Shown in pieces: positions 43,772 through 55,969 of a DNA stretch of 64,000 nucleotides. The stretch is taken from contig WPIO01000028.1 of assembly GCA_009760855.2 (NCBI GenBank), positions 2,345,001-2,409,000 of the forward strand, given 5' to 3'. Within the stretch, counting starts at the first letter, position 1; each line of letters opens with the position of its first letter. The DNA is from Cristatella mucedo. Its lineage: Eukaryota > Bryozoa > Phylactolaemata > Cristatellidae. The notes beneath the pieces are model-generated. The model searched no databases and had not been told where the DNA came from. It worked only from the letters and a program-made list of their open reading frames with translations. Made by a program: the position numbers and the translations under genes.

Positions 43772-44965
43772 CTTCTTGAGCGTCTCGCATCTCTCCTGGG
43801 CATCACTGGCACTGAGCTACAACGGTTCAAGTCCTATCTCAGTGAGAGACACCAGAGTTTCGATGTGAGCGGAAAGAGATTATCCAAGAAAAAATAAAAT
43901 ACCAGCTGACTCAGCTTTCTCTGTTTTATAGCGACGGAAGAGATTTTACGGCTATCACTACCACTATCGGCGGCAATAAAGGATTGCCCACTGCAGGATT
44001 CGAACCCACGACCTCGGAACCGAGTTCATGAAAAGCAACCGCCTTAAGTATGGATACCTCAGGGCTCCGTGTTGGTACCGATTCTTTTCACAGTTTATAC
44101 TCTCCCTCCTGCCGATGTGATCGCCAAGCTCAATCTAGGCTTTAATTTCTGTATTGATGGCACTCAGTTGCACCTTTGCTTTTGATCCCTCCCAGCCCTC
44201 CAACACGTTGGATTCTCTGCACACCCTTGTTGTATATATTGATGACATCTGCGCATGGATGGGAGCAAACTTTCTTAAACTAAATGACCCCAAAACCTAC
44301 CTATTAGTTATGGGCAATCCAAGTACGATTCAGAAATTGGAAAACCTAACGCTCAAAATGGGTTCCGCCAGCATTTCGCCTGTTGAATGCATACATAATC
44401 AACGTTTCATGTTCCAAAGTGACCTTTAATTGGACGACCAAATCAGCTTTACAGTCAAGTCTGCCTCTTTCAGCTACATAGCACCGCCAAAATTCGGGCT
44501 TGCTTAGACCGGGATACTGCATGTAAACTGGTCCATGCATTTGTGACACCCCGCCTCAACTTCTGTAACTCACTGCTTGCTGGTCCACCGGCCTATACAA
44601 TCAGGCGCTTACAGCTGGTGTAAAACTCTGCAGTTTGGCGTGCCTGTCGGAAGCTCAGTTGTACCTTTTCAATTGCCTCACAATTGCCACGTCACATCAC
44701 TTCTCGCCTACCTGCACTGGCTCCCAGGCAACCAAGGCATCGACTTCAATATTCTCTCACTTACTTTTAGGTCCCTTCATTTTCTGGCTCTAGCCTACCT
44801 ATCAGAACTACTCCCCACCAGGCTAAGCATAGTACATCTCGCTTTTGGGTATCTAACCGTTTAGCAACAGCTCGTACGAATCTCAAATCCTTTGGAGACC
44901 ATGCCTTTAGTCCCTGTGCTCCCAAAGCCTGGAACTCACTTCGACTTGAGTCACGGCATCCCCAG
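43772..44965 (+). mobile_element. second L2-A LINE copy, decayed, with a nested reversed SINE1
   Basis: Starts at CTTCTTGAGCGTCTCGCATC (RT after motif A). Continues after the SINE with TATGGATACCTCAGGGCTCC, then NFLKLNDPKTYLLVMGNPS and YLHWLPGNQGIDFNILSLTF. Confidence 0.8.
43897..44045 (-). repeat. SINE1 nested in L2-A, reversed
   Basis: GACTCAGCTTTCTCTGTTTT, GGATTCGAACCCACGACCTC and GAAAAGCAACCGCC on the plus strand are the reverse of SINE1. Confidence 0.85.
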
Positions 44966-44994
44966 ACTTGACCACACTTACGAAAACAGAAACC

Positions 44995-45140
44995 TGTTAA
45001 CCAAGGCCAGACCTTGGTTAAGGTGCTCGCCCAACCAAGGTCTGGCCGAGGTCGTGGGCTCGAGCCCCATGGCTTTTCTGACGCGCTTGAACAGAGATTT
45101 GATTTCTCTTAGGGCTCTATATAAATGAATTATATCTTAA
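44995..45140 (+). repeat. SINE2
   Basis: GGTTAAGGTGCTCGCCCAAC, TCGTGGGCTCGAGCCCCATG and GAACAGAGATTTGATTTCTC hairpin, AT-rich end. Confidence 0.75.
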
Positions 45141-45604
45141 TTTTATATCTCCTATGAATTTATTTTGTGCTAGACATCTCTTTGTATATATGTTTTTATT
45201 CAATTCTGTCTGTCAGTATGTATTTGTATCCAGGCTAGGTTTGGTTGGCTGGGACCGGACTGCTGTAATGCAGGTAAGGGTCACCGGCTAGGCCGGGTTC
45301 GGACCTACGGCATGGCCGGATGTGCGGTGACGAGAGGTCGCCGGGGCTCTTGGGTAGGAGAAGTTGGCCGAGTAAGTCTTGGTGTTGGAGGCTCCCGATC
45401 TCGCCGAGTTATGCACATGGATGGTTGCAGGTATGCTCCGGCGATGCTGCCAACACACGCAAGGCAACGAGTGCCCAAGGCCCGAGCGGAGCTGGATAGC
45501 ACGCTCGTTGTTGTGATTTGTATATTCCGTGCTCCCCCTGTATCCTGTTCGTGGCCCCCCCCCCCGCAAGTTGGCTCTCTCGGCGGAAGCTCTCGACTGT
45601 GGTA

Positions 45605-46600
45605 GACGTCGATATTCGATCCTGGATGTCGGAAAACTTCCTGAAATTAAATGACGATAAAACCGAACTGCTGCTCATAGGACACCCAAAGCGTATGGCT
45701 GGATTAAAAGGCTTTGCTGTTCTAATAGGTGATGCTATTGTGCGACCTTCACCACGTGCTCGTAATCTAGGTGTCGTGTTCGACAGCTGCCTCAATTTCA
45801 AAAGCTTCATTCAGAAGACTGCCTCTACAGCTAGCCCTCACATCCGATCCCTATCTAAGATTAGAAGCTTCTCCCACAATGGCTTGTAAAAAATTTAACT
45901 AGCTCTTTAGTTCTATCTCGGCTTGATTATTGTAATTCCCTTTTGGCTGGGCTACCAAAGAAAGCTATTATGCCACTACAGCGGACTATGAATATGGCTG
46001 CAAGGCTGGTCTTCAAGTCCCAGTGGTTTGAGCACATGTCACCTTTGCTGGAAGAGCTAGGATGGTTGCCGGTTGAGCAAAGGATACGGAGCAAAGTTCT
46101 TACGCTGACCCACAAGGCCCGCCACGGCTTGGCTCCTTCGTACCTAGCTGAACTGCTGCATCAGTTTCAGCCTGTTCGCACCCTCAGGTCCTGTGTGGAC
46201 AATAAATTAGCTGTCCCATTCCTACTCTTAAAGACAGTTGGCGACAGAAGCTTTAGCTCTGCAGGTCCTAGACTGTGGAACTCGCTTCCACAATTCTTAC
46301 GCAACGACATCTACTCTCCAACTGCCGAATATGGCACATCTTTTTCAGCGGTCCTGAACTGCTACTTCTATGCTACTCACTACCTCCACTGCTCTCCTGA
46401 CTCTGCTATGCTTCCCACTTTCTCTTTGTTGCGTGAGACGAAGTCTGTTGGGTACCGAATGCGTACCGAAAGCCGCTTAGGCTGTGAGTGCGCTATACAA
46501 AACTCTCCTGCGTAACACCCACATAGTCTTCATAACTTTGTGGAGTTACAGACGGAGATACATTACATTGCATTGACTCCGACTTGCCCAGTAGCTACTC
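45605..46600 (+). mobile_element. L2-B LINE, 5'-truncated
   Basis: Thumb [20 protein letters not shown] and PRARNLGVVFDSCLNF (to 45889), then after a stop the C-terminus PLQRTMNMAARLVFKSQWFE, KARHGLAPSYLAELLHQF, VGDRSFSSAGPRLWNSLP (45943-46515). 3' UTR ends GGAGATACATTACATTGC. Confidence 0.85.
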
Positions 46601-46964
46601 AGCTAGCCGGATCTTTTACGGCGTACGCTCGTACTGTTGGAACGGAGTCGGTACGCCGGCGGGACAGCGGAAGCCCACTGACCAACTAACGCGTTAGTTC
46701 GCACTTGCTTCGTCGTCTTGCACCCCAATAGTGTACTTAGTATAGGAACCTCCCTTTAGACTTGTTTAGTTTCCCTGTTTTTTTTGGCGCATGCGATAAT
46801 ATAAAGAGGTCTAACCTGACGGCTGCTCGTCTTACCTTAGCTCAGCGGCATGGCGAGCGGCAGCGTGGCCGGAGTATGGGCGGGACTTGGCGGGAAATAG
46901 CCTCTGACCCCTGGAACTCGGCTACATAGCTGTGTCTGACTTTTTCCTCTATTTGTCTATCTCC

Positions 46965-46965
<1 letters not shown>

Positions 46966-47034
<69 letters not shown>
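46966..47034. repeat. (CT)n microsatellite
   Basis: About 68 bp pure CT. Confidence 0.96.
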
Positions 47035-47035
<1 letters not shown>

Positions 47036-47037
<2 letters not shown>

Positions 47038-47690
47038 GTTTTACCGGTCTCCGTGTCTATTTGTGCCTTCTCTGGTACGACCATCATTGTTTCAAGCATA
47101 TCGTATAGCCGTTTCGCAGTCGCTTCACTCTGAGCACGCAGTGAGTGGAGTCGAAATCGGAAAAAAAGCTTTGCCCAGCATCGATATATCATGGCATATT
47201 GTATCGGCAAACTCTCTGGCCCATCGCCGGCAAGGCAGTGTCAGTCAGGCTGCTACGACGCCAAAGAAATCCAGAAAAAATCTTGGGACACTGCAAAAGT
47301 ATCAGCGTACCGCAAATTATTTAGAACAAACTAAAATAAAAGATTAAACTCTGTATCGTGTGCTCGCTTTCAGTTGTATTCTCTTCGCAGACAGCGTGTT
47401 GCACTTCGGTGAGCGCTGTCGTTTTGCCAGCAAGCGCGGTACAGAACAAGAACGACCGTTGCAGGAACAGACTATCTGATTGGCTAGACTTGATGCGTCT
47501 CTTGAGCAATCGGACTCGCCCGCTTAATGAGTGGCAGGCGCGCGGCCTAATAAGAGCGTGGACTCTAGCCGAAGCCAAGAACTACAAACGCGTCTTCATT
47601 CGATGCCCCTAGAAGCCTGTAATTTAAATTAAAAAATATATTTTAACCTGTCCGTAGCGCTTATTCTTACCCTTTAACTTGGCCCATGCG
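47036..47690. other. unassigned, two adjacent open frames without recognisable domain
   Basis: Open frames at 47036-47347 and 47358-47612 on the plus strand are not matched to any family I know. Likely chance. Confidence 0.2.
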
Positions 47691-47694
47691 TGTG

Positions 47695-47830
47695 CGTTAA
47701 TAATAATAGTAACAATAATAATAGTGATAGTAAATTGTTTTTGTGTTTCTCCCTGGTGGAGCTTAATCTTTACCCAGGTACCTTACAACTTGCTGCAGGA
47801 GCATGAATAGCAGAGGGCTAATGAAATGGC
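47695..47830 (-). repeat. L2-type tail
   Basis: AATAATAGTAACAATAATAA, then GGAGCTTAATCTTTACCCAG and ACTTGCTGCAGGAGCATGAA. Confidence 0.6.
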
Positions 47831-49059
47831 GGTATCTATCTTTGACATGCACACACGCATCCTTGCAACGTATCGCCACGCGGGAAAGATTATCAGACGA
47901 GTGTCAGCAAGGTAGCTTGGCAGGTTTAGGTTTTATCGCTGATAAGTGGTAAGGAATGTTTGTGCTTTGTTTTTAGGCTTATAGTTTATGGTTTAGATTT
48001 ATGGCCCCGCTGATAGCATGGTTCGGCAGATTTGGTGTTTTATTGCTTGGCAGATGTATAGCTTATGGTTTTGCTGTAGGCTTATTGCTTAAAGACGTAA
48101 CATGGCTTAAACATGGTTTCGTAGATAAAGCGGTCAGTCAAGTTTGCAGCTGAGGGTTGTGGTACAGCAGTTTTTGGCTTTGAAGGTAAATGACGACGCC
48201 TCACGCGGGCGCCGCTGCGATTTAAAGATGGCGCGGGTAAGGGACTTGTAGCCTAGGCTATTTAAGGAAGCAAAGCTTCACCTACTAGGAGGAGGGGGGT
48301 CGTAGGATTCGGTAGTGCCGGAAATCGGGAGGACCGGCGTCAGCGAAGGCTGAAGCGTCAGAGCGCCCGAAGCGCCCGAGCCGCTAGGAGCCAGCCAGTA
48401 GGACTCGCAGGAGCGTCGCCGTCTCGGGAGCTCCTGAGTCCGGAGCTCCGGAGTCGCGCGTGCGGCAGAAGGCTCTATTGGCGGACGCCGCACGACAGAC
48501 GAAGTCCTGTGCGCGCGAACACGCCATCGGTCTCTCTAGTCTCGAGTTAGAGGGTGGAAGTAGGAGCGCTTCGGGAGTTCAGGGAGCGTGGGTCTTCGTT
48601 AGAGCGGCGTTTGGGGCGCTGGGGCTTCCGCTGAGCCTCGGGAACCCGGAGTGAGCGCTGCAAGACATTTGCCCCTGTGGCAGCGCCCAGCGTATGGGGG
48701 GTGGGGGCGAGGTCCATGCGGCGCTCGTCTTGGCGAGTGTTTGCGACGAGTGCGGCGATAACATTGAAACTGGACGCGAAGTGACATTGTGCACTTGCGA
48801 ATAAAGTTCAGTAGAACTCCCTGGGTACGCCTGGTATCTCTGTCCAGTTGACGCCAAGAGCTCGCGACCCCTGGGTAACGGTAAGTAGGATAGCGCCAGA
48901 AGCCCCGTAGGCGAGGCGATCTGCTCGTTGGGCGTTTAGCACCCCAAAGCGTAACTCGGCAGTTTGGTACGCCGCTTGGCAATCGGCAGGTAAAAAAAAA
49001 GCATTTGCTGATTTAACAACCTCTTTTTTTCACAGCGGCATGAGTGCATAAAAAGCTAC

Positions 49060-49660
<601 letters not shown>

Positions 49661-49661
49661 C

Positions 49662-49775
49662 CATCGCTCGCAGTTGGCAATAAAGGATCGCTTATTGCAG
49701 GATTTGAACCCACGAATTTGGTCCTGAAGAGCGAGTACCTCACCTCCTGGGCTATCACGGCCCTAACGCGTCCTC
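49662..49775 (-). repeat. SINE1 head and body
   Basis: TCGCAGTTGGCAATAAAGGA, GGATTTGAACCCACGAATTT and TCCTGGGCTATCACGGCCC (reversed tRNA-like head). Confidence 0.7.
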
Positions 49776-49779
49776 CGCC

Positions 49780-51395
49780 GAGCGTTCTGGGTTTTATCAT
49801 GCTTAGACCAGCGGGCAAAATCTCATATGACACTCGAGGCTACTAGTTAGTAGGATCCCTGTCACTAACATGCATATGTATATTGCACATTGAATCCTGC
49901 ACTGGAAAGCATGCGGGGCACACGCGAGCAAGCTGACTGGAACAGACGCGATTTTAGCTGATACACAAAAGATGCAAATTCATTGCAGGCAATTACATAA
50001 GCCAAAAGCGCTGCAGATTTGGGTTCTTTTCGCTTGATGGTTCTGTGAGTGTCTATTTTCATTAACTTGTGAAGGCATCAAGACAGCACTGCTGGTCTCA
50101 TTCATAGAACGGGACTTGCCAGGAAAGGCAGCCGAAGCTCTACCCGGAAACCAATTAAAGGCATTCCGATCGGCTCTCCTCCGAGCACTTTCTTGTAGCC
50201 TCGCACGTTCGTCCCCACGCGAACACTTGGTTCCGCTTGTTTACTTACATACTTTACGTAACAAACGGCCGGAGATTATGATTTTGCACGCGAATCTATT
50301 CGATGTTGTTATATTCTTCGGAGTATGAGCGGCAAGTGTGAGACTTAAAGAGAGAGATTTTCATAAAGGATAGCTGCAAAAGCTAAGCGCGGGCAGCCGG
50401 ACGAGGCCCGTAGCCAGTAATTTTCTTTGGAAGGAGTAAACCTTGACATTGAGTTCACTCCAGGAATTACCCAAAGGCTAGTCTCTCCCTTCATCACGGC
50501 TGAATGATTTGACGGCAGAAGCGCTTCGTTCGAAGGGCACCGATTTTGGCTGAAGCGACTAAGCAGTTTAGTGGCCAGAGGTCATATGCTGAATGTGCAC
50601 GCACGCACCTGCCCCCATTCTAAAACGGGGCTGATTGGAAAACAGTGAACACAATTGGCAAGTAGTGCTCAGCTTATTGGCTCCGAAAGTTTTGCATAAG
50701 AAACAATCAATCCCCGCTAGGGAGCCTATGCCTTCAGCATTTAACAGGTTGCGATGCTGCTTACTTGTTGATAAGATATTTCTCATTTAGAGGCACCCTT
50801 TGAGAGCAGCGCGGAGCCATGATACTGCTGAATATCAGTGAGCCAAACCCACGTGTAGCGGCCCCAGAGCTGGTACTAAGGAATTAATAGCGTGGCGTTT
50901 TTGTAGCCCCACCAGTCTAGAAAAGCTTTAGGCCCCCGCCTCGCGAGACTCGCCCCGATGCGGTTCGCGCTCGATATTTGGCGCCCTGCGAGCCGATCTG
51001 TCTCGTCTCCAGTCCAACACCTCGGAAGTTGCGTGCTCTCGGAAGGATGTAGACAGCGCAGAACCTCCGTCAGGTGACCGACTCGTAAGCTTCGAGTAGG
51101 ATGGGGGTGTGGTGCGCCCCGTTCGTAGCGCGGGGTCACTGAGCCGCGGGGCCACCGAGGCGCGCGGCCGACTCTTCCAGGAGGCTCCGAGTGAGCGCCC
51201 GGCGAGTTTCGCATGTGCGACTCGCCGGGCACTCACCCGCTGGCGCTCCGACGCGTCCGTCGCGATCCGCTGTGGACACGGTATTGCAAAACTGACAAAG
51301 AAAGACGTCCCGGATGATGGAGAGGGAGATCGCCGCTGTAGGCGCTTCCGTGCGCGCCGACAGCGGACGATTAAAATCGCCGGCGCATTTTTGCG
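49780..51395. other. no feature recognised
   Basis: GC-rich open frames at 50.9-51.6 kb on both strands have no domain I can name. Confidence 0.35.
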
Positions 51396-51399
51396 CTGC

Positions 51400-51545
51400 T
51401 CCACAAGAGTAGTGGCAACAATGATAAGAATAACAGGCCACAAGAGTAGTGGCAAGAATTTTAACAATGATATTGGTAACATAAACTCATTTTTCCGGCA
51501 CCCTGCGGAGATTAAATCTCTTTTCGGGCGCTTTCGAACTAGCTG
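51400..51545 (-). repeat. L2-type tail
   Basis: GGAGATTAAATCTCTTTTCG GGCGCTTT hairpin read in reverse, preceded by AATAATG-like bases. CACAAGAGTAGTGGCAA occurs twice, about 38 bp apart. Confidence 0.5.
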
Positions 51546-51944
51546 CCCCCCCCAGCGAATCGACTTAGGCGCTAGTGACGCGAGCGGCATCGCGCGAGCC
51601 GAGGCAAGCGAGTAGTGCGCTTAGAGGCCCGAATGCTAAAGCCAACGCGAAGACACGCGTGGCCGCCAGTCAGGGGTAGAACCTCGGGCTAGTGGCGTGC
51701 ACCGGCTCGTGCCGAGGTGTAAAGCGCGTAAAGTACGCTGGAACGAAACGCCGGCGTCGCAAACGCGGGGTAGCGGCTTCCACGTCCGGACGGAACTAGG
51801 CCACGAGCGCAGCGCTCGAAACGGCGCCAGTCCTTGCTGGCGCGCGACCGAGACCGAGGCGAAGCTCCGATTCTTAAAATCGCGCCACGCGACTTGTACG
51901 CGAAGCACCCATGCCTGCCGGTATGCCGCCGATAGTAAAATAAA

Positions 51945-52085
51945 TACATACATATTAATATATAATGCATTGGTATAGTGCCCCAAGAGAGCTTAATCTC
52001 TACGCAGGCTCTTCACAATTGCCTCAGAGCTCGAGCTCGCGACCTCGGTAGGGGCGAGCACCTTAACCGCTGGGCCGGACCAGCT
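51945..52085 (-). repeat. SINE2
   Basis: TATAGTGCCCCAAGAGAGCT tail, GAGCTCGAGCTCGCGACCTC B-box and TTAACCGCTGGGCCGGACCA head. Confidence 0.75.
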
Positions 52086-52157
52086 CGGCTAGCGGAACGC
52101 GTCAGCGACGATAGGCGTCCGTGCCTTATAAGGTAGCGAGTCGACATCCATAGCGTA

Positions 52158-52600
52158 GAGAGCTGAACTGCTGCATCAGTTTCAGCCTGTTGGCGCCCTC
52201 AGGTCCTGTGTGGGCAATACATTAGCTGTCCCATTCCTCCGCTTAAAGACAGTTGGCGACAGAAGTTTTAGCTCTGCAGGTCCTAGACTGTGGAACTCGC
52301 TTCCACAATTCTTACGCAACGACAACTACTCTTCTGCTGCCGACTATGGCTCATCCTTTTCAGCGGTCCTGAGTTGCTACTTCTATGATACTCACTACCT
52401 CAACTGCTCTCCCGACTCTGCTATGCTTCCCACTTTCTCTTTGTTTCGTGAGACGAAGTCTGTTGGCTACCAAATGCTTACCGAAAGCCGCTTAGGCTGT
52501 GAGTGCGCTATACAAAACTCTCCTGCGTAACACCCACATGGTCTTTATGACTTTGTGGAGTTGCAGACGGAGATACGTTACATTACATTACATTCTGCGG
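52158..52600 (+). mobile_element. L2-B LINE 3' end
   Basis: CTGAACTGCTGCATCAGTTT to VGDRSFSSAGPRLWNSLPQF, 3' UTR, and ATTACATTACATT tail. Very close to the 46 kb copy. Confidence 0.88.
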
Positions 52601-52609
52601 CTCTGAAGG

Positions 52610-54360
52610 GCTAAAGGCATCGAGCAGTAACCGCGGCGTTCTCGTGCGGCGCCCAGAACGCTTCGGCTACCGCCTGGTCCGAGGTCCAGAGCACGACCCT
52701 GTCAAAAGCGTCGGGATCAACGGACTCAACTGACCAACTATTACAGGGCTTCAGCTATTATGTCGCCTAAGCATAGCATCGTCACATTACCGATTCCCAG
52801 CCTTGAATATAATTCGGGAGCCGCGAACGATGGACGTCTCGGCAGGCACACTGTGGGGCCCCGAGGTCCAGCCGGCCGCCGGTTTCGCTAGCGCGCTAAT
52901 GGGGAGGGGATCGGATCGGAGGTAGATGGCGGCGGGTGGGCGACTCGCGGCGGCAGCGGCGTCGATTATAATGTTCCGCGGAAGCCGTGGGAAGAGTCGG
53001 TGGATTTCGCCGCCTCCCGCCGCCCCCGCCTTCTACGCTTTTACTTACCATTCAATTGCATTTCCCTTTTCAGAAAATGTAAAGCACCTAGAAAGAGATT
53101 AAGTTCTCTGAGGGCGCTTTATCAAGTGCATTATTATTACGCAATCCTACCACATCCTCTGCGGCGCTACTGCCGATGACCCGTCGGCCGGGATCCCCTT
53201 CCCAACCTGCCGGCCATCTGTTCCGCTACCAGCCGACCGGGCGGTGAGTAAAAGCAGCAGGTAGGCACTCCGCGGCAGGGCAATCCAGCACGCTTCTCAG
53301 GAACATACTAGGTGAATTATGGCTCGGCATCCGGTTCGACGAGGCCTCAGCGCGCCGCTAGCCGCAATACCGCCCCCCCCCCTACGGCTCACTCGGGTCA
53401 GCCCACCCACCCACCGCCGCCGCCGCCTCACCGCGCAACAACGCAGGATCATTGACCCGCCCAGCGGTCGGCCGCCATTTTAGGTGTACGCTTAAAAATG
53501 GCCGTTACCTGTTGGCCGTTGCGGTGTGGCGTTTCGTTCGCGACGCGGTGACGGAAGATCGCGCGGCAACGACAACTCGTCGACTCGTAACGCGGCATCC
53601 GTGCGCGCACGCGAATAGCGTCGCCGCTTCGTGGCCTACGGTAAGACGGCGCAAGTGTCGCCGGCCCGCGCCAGGTTCGCTCGCTACCTGTTCGTTCTCG
53701 CGACCCGTTTTGATTGGCGACAGGACGGACCGTCGTGCCGACGCTCTGTGGCAGCGGTTTGCCGCGCTCTCCCTGTTGCGCGCCGCTTTCCCGCGCGGTC
53801 GTTCGATGACGCGTCTCCACGTTCCCGCGGCCACAAGCCGCCGCCGCCTTACATCCCTGTCTTCGCGGCCAGATGTTATGTAAGACCTGCCTAAGGAGCC
53901 GTCGTGGTTAATTAAGATTCCTGATAGGCATGGCGCTAGCCTTTCGTGGATTCGAGGGACGCTTGAAGGACGTGCGAGGCAAGTGCAACTTGGCCCGAAT
54001 TCCAGCCTGGGCTGGCCCTTCGTCCACAGAGAGCTTGCAGCACACCCGAGCTGGGCAGGCGCCGCCGCCGCTGCTCTCCTGCGTTGGGGTTTGCAGCCGT
54101 TGGCAGAGAGAGGACCGCCAGTGCTTGTGTGGCGCTGCTGCATTCTCGCCGACGCGCCAGCAGCAGCAATTTCTCGCAGGGGGCCGGCGATGGCCGTGGG
54201 GAGGGGAAGTTGGTCAAGCCCCTTCGGAGCTCCCCTCCCCTCCCTCCACCTGGTTGATGGAGCCAATGTTTTGCTTGCAGGCGTCCTGCCTTTCGCGGCC
54301 TGCCAGGGAATTAGTCCGTGCCAGCCAGCCCCGGAACAGCTTTGGGGCCTGAGCTAACGA
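52610..54360. promoter_or_regulatory. GC/CpG-rich block, candidate PAK4 promoter side
   Basis: Dense CpG with GCCGCCATTTTAGG-type sequence at about 53470, about 5 kb upstream of the PAK4 ATG, whose nearby CCGCAG acceptor implies an upstream 5' UTR exon. No TATA box or transcription start is proven. Interrupted by an L2-A tail. Confidence 0.3.
53042..53142 (+). repeat. L2-A tail-only insertion in CpG-rich block
   Basis: TTCAATTGCATTTCCCTTTT, CACCTAGAAAGAGATTAAGT hairpin, ATTATTATT tail. Confidence 0.8.
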
Positions 54361-54897
54361 GATCCCTGTTTCTATGCTGCCCTCCTCTTCTCACCCCCCC
54401 CCCAGTCGGAGCTGCTCCCAGGGTGATGTGGTTGCTGCGGTTGACAGGCAGCTCTGGCACCAGGTGGCATCGTGCATCGCTTATCATGGAAGCAGCCTGT
54501 GAGAGGAAGCCCTTGTGAAGCTAGCTGGCAGTGCTGCTATTTTGAACCAGTTGGGCGATGTACCAGATGCTTGACCCATCTAGACTCGGCGAGCTCATGG
54601 TTGCATGATGCCTCAGCAGTCAGTGGCTGCTGAGCTCACCCTCACCGTCGATCCAGTGAGAGGCAGTGTGGCCCAGAGAAAGGTAGGAAGCTGTTGGAGA
54701 AAGAGAAAGGCTGTGGTCTGGCACAGAGCCAGCACTAGTGCCTGAGTACTTGGCACAAGTGCTGGCTCTTCTGCCCCGGTGCACTCAGTCCGGTTAATTG
54801 CTCCCAGCAGTGGCTGGTGCCCTGCACCCACCATCCTCTCGGGAGCAGCCGTTCTGCCGTGAGCTATCCTGTGTCTTTTGTTTGTGTGTGTGCGCGT

Positions 54898-54901
<4 letters not shown>

Positions 54902-54932
<31 letters not shown>

Positions 54933-54953
54933 TGCGTGTGTGTGTGTGTGTGA
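54902..54953. repeat. (GT)n microsatellite
   Basis: Two GT runs separated by CTTGC. Confidence 0.93.
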
Positions 54954-55627
54954 GAGCAAGACGGTGTTGTGTGGCAAGCCACATACCCACCCACCCATCC
55001 AAGTTCATTTTCCGGAGGTCGAACAATGGGTATGCACGAAGCAGTGACAAGGACTCCCTTCTTTAACCGGCCGTCCAGAGATGGAGCTTGAGATGGCGAT
55101 GGGCAGCTGCACACGTAGCTGCCGAGCTGGCTGGCCGGCTGGGCAAGGGGTGAGGGCACCAAGGGCATCTCGCTGGCTGTCCCCCTCGGCTACCATCTAC
55201 TCGCCACATCTCCAGGTCGCGACAGCTTTCTGTCTTCGGCATCCAGCAGCTCCGGGATGGACCTTGTGAGGGCGGAATTGCTGAAAGGTGTTTCCTGTGA
55301 TGGACCTGCCTGTGAACTTCTGCTCTGTAGCCGGCCACGGCGTTTGTGCCTTCCCCTTCTCCCTGCGCACTGTTCAATGCACGTGGGCATATTCTGGTGC
55401 ACCTGAGCATCCATGGTGGCGAGATGGCTTACCGATCCTTGCTGTCTTTTCTGAGCGCTCATCAGTGGAGCCGAGAGTCTGGGAAAGAGCCGAGCGCAGG
55501 GATAAGCAAGTGTGACGGATCGTAGGATCTGCGCAGTCGGCTTTGCACACGACAGGTCGTTTGTTTAATCACAGTTATGTCTTTCATTTCTGTCATCTTT
55601 ATCTGTTGCCATCAACCTATGCTGCAT

Positions 55628-55700
55628 CTCTCTCTCTCTCTCCCTCTCTCTCTCTCTCTTTCTCTCTGCTTGTCTATCTGTCACTTTCTCTCTATCTACC
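55628..55700. repeat. (CT)n-rich tract
   Basis: Imperfect TCTC. Confidence 0.85.
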
Positions 55701-55764
55701 TGTCACTCTCATGTTTTAATGGGTGCCTCATACCTTCGCTCTGGTTTCATGAAATTGAATACTT

Positions 55765-55965
55765 AATGTAAGTATCTCTGTAACTCCACAAAGACTATGT
55801 GGGTGTTTTGTGTAAAGCACTCACAGCCTAAGCGGCTTTTGATACGCATGCATTAGCCAATAGACTTCAGCTCACGAAATAACGAGAAAGTGAGAGTCAT
55901 AGCTGAGTCATGAGAGCAGTTGAGATAGTGAGGAACATGGAAGTAGCAGCTCAGGACAAATACCG
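55765..55965 (-). mobile_element. L2-B LINE 3' end fragment
   Basis: GTATCTCTGTAACTCCACAA, AGCACTCACAGCCTAAGCGG and AGTGAGGAACATGGAAGTAG match the reversed L2-B end. Confidence 0.75.
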
Positions 55966-55969
55966 GGAT

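Noticed and set aside
47036-47612. Two consecutive plus-strand open frames as a small gene
   Set aside because: No recognisable domain and no splice support; kept only as an unassigned region.
50928-51615. Minus- and plus-strand open frames of 168-220 codons
   Set aside because: Arg/Ala/Ser-rich, mutually overlapping, no recognisable family; GC-rich composition explains them.
53449-54352. Possible coding exons in the CpG-rich block
   Set aside because: Open frames on both strands without conserved motifs; high GC alone explains them.
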